From Candidatus Cloacimonadota bacterium (lineage in GTDB: Bacteria > Cloacimonadota > Cloacimonadia > JGIOTU-2), in the NCBI GenBank assembly GCA_021158425.1, contig JAGGUR010000087.1, positions 1 through 5,973 of the forward strand: DNA of 5,973 bases, given 5' to 3'. The notes beneath the pieces are model-generated. The model was not told the origin of the DNA, did not search any database, and saw nothing but the letters and a program-made list of their open reading frames with translations. A program made the position numbers and the translations under genes. Of the stretch, positions 1 through 5,392 are shown piece after piece (position 1 is the first letter of the stretch; each line of letters opens with the position of its first letter).

Positions 1-117
1 GCATCTGACCTCAACAGACATCAGATTCCTTAATTCTTGTACAAGATATCGGAGATGGACACCTGCTCCGCCGTATACATTGGGTGGAAATTCTCGTGCA
101 ATCATTGTAACTTTCAT
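1..117 (-). CDS. glgA: Glycogen synthase / maltose-1-phosphate synthase, GT4 family (5' end only)
   Basis: Only the first 39 codons lie in the window; the gene runs off the left edge. The translation begins MKVTMIAREFPPNVYGGAG, followed by VH and a leucine-rich helix (LRYLVQEL). The REFPPNVYGGAGVH block is the nucleotide-sugar-side N-terminal motif of the Corynebacterium-type glycogen synthase family (GT4), to which the actinobacterial maltose-1-phosphate synthase GlgM also belongs. Members use ADP-glucose either to extend glycogen (GlgA) or to make maltose 1-phosphate from glucose 1-phosphate (GlgM); 39 residues cannot separate the two. The gene lies directly downstream of glgE, whose substrate is maltose 1-phosphate, so a GlgM role is the better inference. 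The ATG at 117 is preferred over the internal ATG four codons later because an AAAGGA ribosome-binding site lies 7 nt upstream and the family's proteins start at the same point relative to the motif. Confidence 0.85.
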   Translation of the reverse strand, partial: MKVTMIAREFPPNVYGGAGVHLRYLVQELRNLMSVEVRC

Positions 118-124
118 CTGTAAA

Positions 125-130
125 TCCTTT
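125..130 (-). promoter_or_regulatory. Ribosome-binding site of the glgA/glgM gene
   Basis: On the minus strand AAAGGA stands 7 nt before the ATG at 117. It is one of only two clear Shine-Dalgarno sequences in the window. It abuts the end of a dispersed CACCACAAAGAC-type repeat (minus-strand GTGGTGAAAGGA), so the repeat edge may contribute part of the site. Confidence 0.6.
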
Positions 131-165
131 CACCACAAAGACCCGAAGTCACAAAGACACCAAAA
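130..165. repeat. Dispersed CACAAAGACAC-type intergenic repeat, copy 1
   Basis: The plus strand reads TTCACCACAAAGACC, then GAAGTCACAAAGACACC, giving two imperfect CACAAAGAC units. The same style of sequence recurs at 2111-2132 as CACCGCAGAGACACAGAG. From general knowledge, repeats of this wording are scattered between genes in many uncultured bacterial genomes; their function is unknown. The following stretch, to about 245, contains repetitive TTCGTGCTTATTTGTG- and TAAATTCGCTTGC-like wording, is AT-rich, and has no credible reading frame. Confidence 0.55.
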
Positions 166-252
166 TAATAGCATAATTTTGTCTTATTAATATTTTAATT
201 TCGTGCTTATTTGTGTAAATTCGCTTGCATTTCCGTTGTTTGACGCCCGTTC

Positions 253-277
253 TCCGTAGTCCCGATTTAATTGGGAC
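253..277 (+). repeat. GC-rich palindromic repeat, copy 1 (glgE to glgA/glgM spacer)
   Basis: The plus strand has TCCGTAGT followed by CCCGAT, a 3-nt loop, and ATTGGGAC. GTCCCGAT (259-266) pairs with ATTGGGAC (270-277), 8 bp including one G-T wobble. The left flank TCCGTAG matches, with a 2-nt deletion, the TCCGTCTAG that accompanies the same core in dnaB and the truncated copy at the gmk stop codon. It lies 34 nt past the glgE stop. It has no T-run, so it is read as a repeat rather than a terminator, although the hairpin could protect a 3' end. Confidence 0.65.
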
Positions 278-310
278 AAAGGGTGAAAAGGCAGGTGGCT
301 AATTTCATTT

Positions 311-2008
311 TTACTTTTTAATTTTGAAAATCATCGCGGGTTCTTCATTCGGATTTAGTTCAATTTCACTTTCACTGCCTTTCCATTTGAATACCTTCCC
401 TGTTATCAATTCTTCAATTTCATACTCTTCATTTTCAGCAATACCAAAGTGTTCAATTGGAATTCTTAATATACTACTATGTATATTGAACGGGTCTAAA
501 TTCACGGCGATGAAAACCGTATTTTGCTTATCATAAGAAGTCTTTCCATAAAAAATTACATTTTCGTCAGAGGAATTATAAAATTTTAGATTTCTATAAT
601 AATGAAGTGCTGAATTTTCTCGTCTTATTTTATTCAGTTTGGTGATATAATCTTTAATATTTCCTGGCCTATCCCAATCCCAAACTTTATATTGATATTT
701 TTCTGAATTCATATATTCTTCTGTGCCGGGTATTGCCTTATTTTCACAGAGTTCAAATCCATTATACATTCCATAAAGAGAAGACAATGTAGTAGCTAAC
801 GCGATTCTCATTTTAAATGCAGGCCTGCCGCCTTCTTGCAAAATAGGCATTAAAATATCTGGCGTATTGGTGAATAGATTCCCCCGAAAATAATACTTCA
901 TCTCGGATTGGGTAAGTTCGGTTAGATATTCTGTTAGTTCTTGTTTGGTGTTTCGCCATGTAAAATATGTATAAGATTGTGTAAAGCCAATTTTTGCCAG
1001 AAGTTTCATCATTGGAGGTTCAGTAAACGCCTCTGCTAAAAAAATTGTATCAGGATATTTTGCCTGGATTTCTTTTATCAGCCATTGCCAGAATTCAACA
1101 GGCTTTGTATGAGGATTGTCCACACGAAAGGTCTTCACTCCTTGTTTTATCCAGAAAAGAAAAATAGATTTCATCTCATTCCACATTTCATTTTTATCTT
1201 TTGGATAAAAATTTAATGGATAGACATCCTGATATTTTTTAGGTGGATTTTCAGCATACTTAATAGTGCCGTCCTCATTATAGAAAAACCAATCAGGATG
1301 CTCTTTCACATAAGGATGGTCTGGCGAACAAGTTAAGGCAATATCCAGCACAATTTCGATTCCCAACTGGTTTGCTTTTTTAGCAAATCTTTTGAGATCA
1401 TCAAGAGTGCCGAGTTCAGGATTGATGGCTTTATGACCGCCATATTCATTACCTATTGAGAATGGGCTTCCTGGGTCGTTTGGCTTGGCATTAAGAGTAT
1501 TATTAGGACCTTTTCTATTTGTTCGTCCTACAGGATAGATTGGAGCAAGATAGAGTGTATCAAAACCCATTTTATGAATTTCTGGCAATCTTGCTTCCAT
1601 ATCTTTGAAAGTAGCGCTTTTGCCTTCTATCTTTCCCTGTGACCTGGGCCACATCTCATACCAAGCAGCATAACGAGCTTGTGGACGATGAAAATATACA
1701 GAAAAAATTCTATCATATCTTGTACTCTTTCCGTTTGAATTAACCTCAATTGTGTATAGATAAGAACCAATCTGGTTGGCAACAAATTCTGCAGAGTATT
1801 TACCTTGCCCAGTTTGCTTCATTTCAAGGGATTGCCAGTCTTTATTACTTTCCCTCTTATATCTTAGAAAAACCTGGAAAGAGATGTCATTAGAATTAAT
1901 AGTTGCTGTGACTGAAAATGGAATATCAATCTCCCATTTGACTGGATATTTTCCTTTATCTATTTGTGGAGAGATATTTTTAATTAAGGTCTTACTTATT
2001 TTATGCAT
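311..2008 (-). CDS. glgE: Alpha-1,4-glucan:maltose-1-phosphate maltosyltransferase, short form
   Basis: This is a GH13_3 enzyme that transfers maltosyl units from maltose 1-phosphate to the non-reducing end of alpha-1,4-glucans in the cytoplasm; no signal peptide is present. Residues 1-108 form a beta-rich N domain (YPVKWE at 21-26, YLYTIE at 83-88). The (beta/alpha)8 catalytic domain begins at AAWYEMWPRS (114-123). GlgE hallmarks follow: PVGRTNRKGPNN (159-170), NDPGSPFSIGNEYGGH (177-192) and YAENPPKKYQDVYP (251-264). The predicted nucleophile is D297 (FRVDNPH), the acid/base E326 (LAEAFTEP) and the third carboxylate D384 (NTPDIL). A beta C domain ends in ELITGKVFKWKG and PAMIFKI. At 565 residues it is about 100 shorter than actinobacterial GlgE (roughly 660-700); the gap lies between the N domain and AAWYE, where the helical S domain sits. 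The ATG at 2008 is the only start near an in-frame upstream stop; no strong ribosome-binding site is seen. The glgA/glgM gene follows. Confidence 0.95.
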   Translation of the reverse strand: MHKISKTLIKNISPQIDKGKYPVKWEIDIPFSVTATINSNDISFQVFLRYKRESNKDWQSLEMKQTGQGKYSAEFVANQIGSYLYTIEVNSNGKSTRYDRIFSVYFHRPQARYAAWYEMWPRSQGKIEGKSATFKDMEARLPEIHKMGFDTLYLAPIYPVGRTNRKGPNNTLNAKPNDPGSPFSIGNEYGGHKAINPELGTLDDLKRFAKKANQLGIEIVLDIALTCSPDHPYVKEHPDWFFYNEDGTIKYAENPPKKYQDVYPLNFYPKDKNEMWNEMKSIFLFWIKQGVKTFRVDNPHTKPVEFWQWLIKEIQAKYPDTIFLAEAFTEPPMMKLLAKIGFTQSYTYFTWRNTKQELTEYLTELTQSEMKYYFRGNLFTNTPDILMPILQEGGRPAFKMRIALATTLSSLYGMYNGFELCENKAIPGTEEYMNSEKYQYKVWDWDRPGNIKDYITKLNKIRRENSALHYYRNLKFYNSSDENVIFYGKTSYDKQNTVFIAVNLDPFNIHSSILRIPIEHFGIAENEEYEIEELITGKVFKWKGSESEIELNPNEEPAMIFKIKK

Positions 2009-2215
2009 TTCTAAAATTGAATAATTTATGGAATAGGCAAGAATTTATCTCGGATGAAGCTTATAGAAATTCTTCTTTACATTATCGTATTTATTTGCAT
2101 AAAAAATACCTCACCGCAGAGACACAGAGAAAAAAATATGATATAACAACTTCTAATTCAATTACCATTTTCATGTTCCTTTGTGTCCCAATTTGCTGTG
2201 GGACATGAATGTTTC
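2009..2215. repeat. Spacer with dispersed CACCGCAGAGACACAGAG repeat, copy 2, and a GTCCCA hairpin
   Basis: This gap between tRNA-Pro and glgE holds no credible gene. At 2111-2132 the plus strand reads CTCACCGCAGAGACACAGAG, a widespread style of intergenic repeat related to the one near position 130. At 2184-2205 TGTCCCA pairs with TGGGACA across an 8-nt loop. This resembles the GTCCC/GGGAC core of the GC-rich palindromes elsewhere in the window but lacks their GAT and TCCGTCTAG parts. The sequence just upstream of glgE (2009-2080) contains no promoter I can call with confidence. Confidence 0.5.
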
Positions 2216-2239
2216 ATAAAAAATGCTGGCATTTTATAT
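2216..2239 (-). terminator. Terminator-like hairpin downstream of tRNA-Pro
   Basis: On the minus strand AAAATGC (2235-2229) pairs with GCATTTT (2226-2220); opening the top GC pair leaves a 4-nt CCAG loop. Three more pairs (2216-2218 with 2237-2239) extend the stem past one mismatch. The 3' arm runs into a six-T tract (2223-2218). It starts 9 nt after the encoded CCA of the tRNA. The stem is AT-rich and therefore modest in strength. Its GCCA segment also takes part in an alternative pairing with the tRNA leader. Confidence 0.45.
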
Positions 2240-2248
2240 TTATAAAAC

Positions 2249-2326
2249 TGGTCGGGGTGCCGAGATTTGAACTCGGGACCCCCTGCTCCCAAAGCAGGTG
2301 CGCTACCCGGACTGCGCTACACCCCG
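2249..2326 (-). tRNA. tRNA-Pro (anticodon UGG), CCA encoded
   Basis: The minus-strand sequence folds into a complete cloverleaf. The acceptor stem is CGGGGTG (2326-2320) with CACCCCG (2259-2253), discriminator A at 2252, and an encoded CCA at 2251-2249. The D arm has a GCGC/GCGC stem, the anticodon stem is CCTGC/GCAGG with loop TTTGGGA, and the T arm is CCGAG-TTCAAAT-CTCGG. The anticodon TGG occupies 2291-2289 and reads CCN proline codons. The C1-G72 first pair and A73 fit bacterial tRNA-Pro. It lies 61 nt downstream of trmL on the same strand and may be co-transcribed with it. Confidence 0.97.
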
Positions 2327-2337
2327 ATAAATAAATG

Positions 2338-2370
2338 CCAAATTACAAATTTCAAATCACAAATCAAAAA
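2338..2370. repeat. CAAATTACAAATTTCAAATCACAAAT-type AT-rich repeat (short copy)
   Basis: Between trmL and tRNA-Pro the plus strand carries successive CAAAT-based words (CCAAATTACAAATTTC, then AAATCACAAATC). The same vocabulary fills 2925-3065 in both orientations. It occupies most of the tRNA upstream region, so promoter-like hexamers found there (for example TGTAAT) are not trustworthy. Confidence 0.5.
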
Positions 2371-2387
2371 ATATTAAGTCAAGAAAA

Positions 2388-2843
2388 TTAATAAAATGCT
2401 GTTTGTCTGATGGCTTCATAAAGCACAATTGCCACACTATTACCGAGATTTATAGAACGAATATTTTTACTCATTGGAATTGTGAACGCATTTTTCCAAT
2501 ACTTGTTAAGAATATTTTCAGGTAACCCTCTTGTCTCTGGACCAAATATCAAGAAATCTCCATCTTTGAAATTTATTTTTGAATAAATTTTGTTTGCCTT
2601 TGTTGTAAAAAACAGCAAACTCTTATCCTCATTTTCAGCAAGAAAATCATCCCAACTATTATAGAATTTTACATGGAGCTTATCCCAATAATCTAAACCA
2701 GCTCGCTTAAGATATTTGTCAGTAATCATAAATTTCATAGGTTTAATAATATGAAGAACTGAGTTGGTTCCTACACAAAGACGCCCAATATTACCGGTAT
2801 TGGCTGGAATTTCTGGCTGATATAAAACTATATTAAAAGACAT
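2388..2843 (-). CDS. trmL: tRNA (cytidine/uridine-34-2'-O)-methyltransferase, SPOUT family
   Basis: This enzyme uses S-adenosylmethionine to methylate the ribose 2'-OH of wobble nucleotide 34 (known for tRNA-Leu isoacceptors in E. coli). At 151 residues it is the usual size of a minimal TrmL, a stand-alone SPOUT domain acting as a homodimer. Motifs seen are EIPANTGNIGRLC (11-23, family motif 1), FLIFGPETRGLPE (97-109, with the trefoil-knot GPE.RGL), and IPMSKNIRSINLGNSVAIVLYEAIRQ spread over 122-147 (knot and cofactor loop). The FGPE.RG.P and IPM...RS.NL blocks separate it from TrmH and RlmB. It starts at the first ATG at 2843, eight residues before the conserved PEIPANTGN block, as in the family; no Shine-Dalgarno is visible. 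It is isolated from dnaB by a 405-nt spacer and followed by tRNA-Pro. That neighbour is not a known TrmL substrate, so no functional link is claimed. Confidence 0.95.
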   Translation of the reverse strand: MSFNIVLYQPEIPANTGNIGRLCVGTNSVLHIIKPMKFMITDKYLKRAGLDYWDKLHVKFYNSWDDFLAENEDKSLLFFTTKANKIYSKINFKDGDFLIFGPETRGLPENILNKYWKNAFTIPMSKNIRSINLGNSVAIVLYEAIRQTAFY

Positions 2844-3248
2844 TATATTATTACAAATAAAAATATTTGTTTTTTAGGCAATATATTTTGGATTCTATTA
2901 AAATTTACTGATAAATATTAAATTAAATACCAAATAACAAGCACCAAATAACAAATAAATACCAAATACTGAAGTTCCAAAACAACAAACAATTATTTTT
3001 GAATTTGATATTTTTGAACATTGTAATTTATTTGTAATTTATGATTTGTAATTTGGAATTTTATATTTATTAGTCATTATCATTTACTTTTGATTTACGA
3101 ATTTAATCATTTAACTTTTGATTGCAGTTTACTTCGCTATTTAATTACAAGGATGTAGTGAAATAATTAATTGATTTCATTTAATACATGCTAAAATATA
3201 TGAAATAGTTTTAATAACTTGAGAGAATATGTTTTAATAAGCTATTCA
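2844..3248. repeat. AT-rich non-coding spacer with inverted CAAATAACAAAT-type repeats
   Basis: This 405-nt gap between dnaB and trmL holds no gene I can support. The plus strand carries ACCAAATAACAA at 2929-2940 and again at 2943-2954, with a shorter ACCAAATA at 2961-2968. From about 3001 to 3060 the complementary vocabulary appears (TTTTTGAACATTG, ATTTATTTGT, GATTTGTAATTTGGAATT), making a loose inverted repeat of about 125 nt. One exact arm pair is ACAAATAAAT (2951-2960) with ATTTATTTGT (3026-3035). ACAAATA/TATTTGT (2853-2870) forms a weak hairpin followed by T's on the plus strand. TGAAAT/ATTTCA (3159-3179) is another weak hairpin, and GTTTTAATAA occurs at 3208 and 3231. No convincing terminator for dnaB or promoter for trmL stands out. 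Confidence 0.6.
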
Positions 3249-4649
3249 TCAAAACTGTATTTTATCTAATGGCTCAAATAAGGTAAATTCCCCTCTGAAT
3301 TTTAATTTTTCTGTACCTTGTGGCCCATTTCTATTTTTAGCAACAGCAATTTCTGCAATACCCGGTTCTTTAGCATTTTCCTTATCATAATAATCTTCTC
3401 TATAGATAAGTAAAACCAGGTCAGCATCTTGTTCAATGGCACCTGATTCTCGCAAATCAGCGAGGACAGGTCTCTTGTTTTGTCTTGATTCCGGTGCTCT
3501 GCTTAATTGAGAAACTGCAATAATTGGAATTCTGAGTTCCTTTGCCAATATTTTTATTGAACGAGAAATTTCAGTCATTTCCTGTTGCCTGCTGGTTCTA
3601 CTGACATCTGGCATCAAAAGTTGCATATAATCAATAATTAATAAATCTAATCCCTCTTCAGATTTTAATCTTCTCGCTTTGGAGCGAATATCTGTCATTG
3701 TATTACTGCCTCTATCATCTAAGAAAATTGAAGACTCTGATAATTTCTCTGCAACGGTCGTAATCAAGAAGATTTTATTTTGGTCAATCCCATATCCATG
3801 TAACATTTCAGAAAGAGATACCTCTGCACCAGAACTTAACATTCTCATAAGAACTTTTTCTTTATCCATTTCTAAACTAAAAATTCCCACCTTCTTCTGT
3901 TGATGCACAGCAGCATAAGATGCAATATTCAAAGCAAAAGAGGTTTTACCCATACTTGGACGTCCAGCAATAACTACAAACTGTCCAGGTTGAAAACCTC
4001 CTGTCTTGTTATCAAGTGCCGGGAATCCTGAAGCAATGCCAACGACTCTGGATTTTTGGGATGCAATCTTTTCAATATTTTGTAGTGTGCCTGGAATGAT
4101 ATTAGAAATTGATTCAAAACCTTCTAACATTAAGTTTTGAGTAACATTAAAAATCTCTTTTTCAGCATTCTCTACAATAGCTTTGCTCATCTTATCTGAA
4201 CTGTAACAATCCTCAGTTATCTTATTAGCGGTATTTATAAGAGAACGTAGCGTGGCTTTTTCTATAATAATTTGTGCATGTGCTTCCACATTTGCGCTGG
4301 ATGAAACGATATCTGATATTTCAGAAAGATACGCAGTTCCGCCAACATCCTCAAGATGCCCATCCTTTTTTAATCCATCAATTAAAGTTATTAAATCAAT
4401 CTCAACATTAGCTTCAAATAACTTTGCAATTGTGCGAAATATCAACCTATGAGCTCTTTTGTAGAAATACTCTTCTTTAAGTATTTCCAATGCTCTTGCT
4501 ACAGCCCAATCATCCAAAAGCATAGCACTAAGCACTGCACCTTCTGCGTTCAGGTCATGTGGTGGAACTCTTATACTTTCTTCAGGCCCCCCGATTTCAT
4601 CGGGAAACCTAGACGGATGAGAGATTGTAGATTTCGTTTTGTTAGCCAT
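3249..4649 (-). CDS. dnaB: Replicative DNA helicase DnaB
   Basis: This is the hexameric 5'-3' helicase that unwinds DNA at the replication fork. At 466 residues it is normal length. The N-terminal primase-interacting domain starts at VPPHDLNAEGAVLSAML (28-44), matching the usual PPH(D/N).EAE..VLG..L motif. The RecA-like domain has Walker A GRPSMGKT (229-236), the catalytic Glu in FSLEM (E260), Walker B LLIIDYMQLL (336-345), VSQLSR (379-384), and KNRNGPQG (438-445) near the arginine finger. No intein or insertion interrupts these motifs. The ATG at 4649 follows an A-rich leader with only a weak GAG as ribosome-binding site. Residues 13-25 (SRFPDEIGGPEES) lie before the family's conserved start and are encoded partly by a GC-rich palindromic repeat found elsewhere in the window. 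It is the last gene of the probable gmk-rpoZ-udg-dnaB operon. Confidence 0.97.
   Translation of the reverse strand: MANKTKSTISHPSRFPDEIGGPEESIRVPPHDLNAEGAVLSAMLLDDWAVARALEILKEEYFYKRAHRLIFRTIAKLFEANVEIDLITLIDGLKKDGHLEDVGGTAYLSEISDIVSSSANVEAHAQIIIEKATLRSLINTANKITEDCYSSDKMSKAIVENAEKEIFNVTQNLMLEGFESISNIIPGTLQNIEKIASQKSRVVGIASGFPALDNKTGGFQPGQFVVIAGRPSMGKTSFALNIASYAAVHQQKKVGIFSLEMDKEKVLMRMLSSGAEVSLSEMLHGYGIDQNKIFLITTVAEKLSESSIFLDDRGSNTMTDIRSKARRLKSEEGLDLLIIDYMQLLMPDVSRTSRQQEMTEISRSIKILAKELRIPIIAVSQLSRAPESRQNKRPVLADLRESGAIEQDADLVLLIYREDYYDKENAKEPGIAEIAVAKNRNGPQGTEKLKFRGEFTLFEPLDKIQF
4590..4617 (-). repeat. GC-rich palindromic repeat, copy 2, inside dnaB codons 11-20
   Basis: On the minus strand TCCGTCTAGG (4617-4608) is followed by TTT and the perfect hairpin CCCGAT-GAA-ATCGGG (4604-4590). 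It reads in frame as part of HPSRFPDEIG in the N-terminal tail of DnaB. Aligned with the copy at 4686-4711, both share TCCG, GG, CCCGATG and ATCGGG, with small indels between. The local GC content contrasts sharply with the A-rich codons on either side. Confidence 0.7.
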
Positions 4650-4668
4650 TTTTTTAATTCTCTGCCAG

Positions 4669-4711
4669 CTCCGAAACGGAGTCGTCCCGATACATCGGGA
4701 GGACCGGCGGA
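4669..4711 (-). repeat. GC-rich double hairpin in the udg-dnaB spacer (palindromic repeat, copy 3)
   Basis: Two hairpins fill most of the 62-nt spacer. The first is an 11-bp stem with one G-G mismatch, GTCGTCCCGAT (4681-4691) with ATCGGGAGGAC (4694-4704), around a 2-nt AC loop; its inner 7 bp are perfect. The second is CTCCG-AAA-CGGAG (4669-4681), sharing one base with the first. The minus-strand flank TCCGCCGGTCC (4711-4701) matches the TCCGTCTAGG flank of the dnaB copy with a short deletion. It starts next to the udg stop codon and ends about 20 nt before the dnaB ATG. There is no clear T-run, so it is not called a terminator; it could tune the udg/dnaB expression ratio. Confidence 0.65.
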
Positions 4712-5392
4712 TTACACTTTTCTATATTCTCGCATTAACATTTTCAGATCTTCCCATGCTGGTCTTTTCCATTCTATATGATACAGCAATGCAGAGGGAT
4801 GATATGTAACCATTAACTTAATATCCTGAAAATTATAGAATTTGCCTCTCATACTCCCAAGTGTATCGTTATTATTCAGGAGACTGTTGCCAGCCACTTT
4901 CCCAAGTGCACAAATAGTTTTTGGTCTAATAATCCAAATTTGCTCATACAAATATGGTATACAACTCTCAATTTCATCTGGTAATGGGTTTCTATTTTTA
5001 GGTGGACGACATTTTACAATATTGGTGATATAAACTTCCTCTCTTTCTAGGGAAATTGCTTTTAACATCTTATTAAAAAGTTGTCCTGCTGCACCTACGA
5101 AAGGAATGCCTTGCCTGTCCTCTTGCTCTCCTGGTCCCTCACCTATAAACATTATATCAGCATCTGGGTTTCCTTGACCATAGACAAAATTATGCCTTGT
5201 ATTTGATAATCCACATTTTTTACAATCTTTATATTTTAAAGCAAGTTTGGAAAGAATTTCACCTTTATCAGGGATTTCAACTCTGTCTATGAAAAAATTT
5301 TTTATGCCTGACAATTCTAAGAGTTCAAATCTCCGCTCAAGAATTTCATTATTTCCTGTTTTAGAAAGGTATCTTTTAACTTGATTATTCAT
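4712..5392 (-). CDS. Family-4 uracil-DNA glycosylase with Fe-S cluster
   Basis: This enzyme removes uracil from DNA produced by cytosine deamination, starting base-excision repair. With the start chosen here the protein has 226 residues. Motif A is GEGPGEQED (84-92), followed by GIPFVGAAGQLF (95-106), YITNIVKCRPPKNRNP (121-136), and motif C YHPSALL (197-203, with H198). Four cysteines, C57, C60, C128 and C144 (CKKC, KCRPP and SCIPY), fit the 4Fe-4S ligands of family 4. The reading frame is open up to 5467, but the ATG at 5392 is preferred: the extra 25 residues would be encoded entirely inside rpoZ and do not look like the family, whereas 5392 gives an 8-nt ATGAATAA overlap with the rpoZ stop, typical of translational coupling. 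No Shine-Dalgarno is seen. The first 50 residues are poorly conserved, which is common in this family. DnaB follows downstream. Confidence 0.93.
   Translation of the reverse strand: MNNQVKRYLSKTGNNEILERRFELLELSGIKNFFIDRVEIPDKGEILSKLALKYKDCKKCGLSNTRHNFVYGQGNPDADIMFIGEGPGEQEDRQGIPFVGAAGQLFNKMLKAISLEREEVYITNIVKCRPPKNRNPLPDEIESCIPYLYEQIWIIRPKTICALGKVAGNSLLNNNDTLGSMRGKFYNFQDIKLMVTYHPSALLYHIEWKRPAWEDLKMLMREYRKV

Noticed and set aside
2017..2208. Plus-strand 63-codon frame between glgE and tRNA-Pro
   Set aside because: It runs through dispersed repeat sequence and the GTCCCA hairpin, has no ribosome-binding site, and shows no recognisable domain.
2342..2382. Promoter for tRNA-Pro (TTGACT at 2382-2377, TGTAAT at 2347-2342, minus strand)
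   Set aside because: The hexamers are 29 nt apart, far from the usual 17, and the -10-like word is part of an AT-rich dispersed repeat.
2249..2843. Functional link between TrmL and the adjacent tRNA-Pro
   Set aside because: Known TrmL substrates are tRNA-Leu isoacceptors; adjacency alone does not support tRNA-Pro as a target.
2853..2876. Plus-strand intrinsic terminator (ACAAATA/TATTTGT followed by T's)
   Set aside because: The stem has a single GC pair and there is no plus-strand gene upstream for it to terminate.
2929..2968. CRISPR-like short repeats (ACCAAATA units)
   Set aside because: The units are low-complexity, 14-18 nt apart, without unique spacers of constant size and without cas genes.
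3208..3240. Direct repeat GTTTTAATAA, 23 nt apart, just downstream of dnaB
   Set aside because: It is ten AT-dominated bases in an AT-rich spacer, which can easily arise by chance; no terminator or operator structure goes with it.
4449..4781. Plus-strand frame of 110 codons across dnaB, the spacer and udg
   Set aside because: It is antisense to conserved coding sequence of two certain genes and has no recognisable motif.
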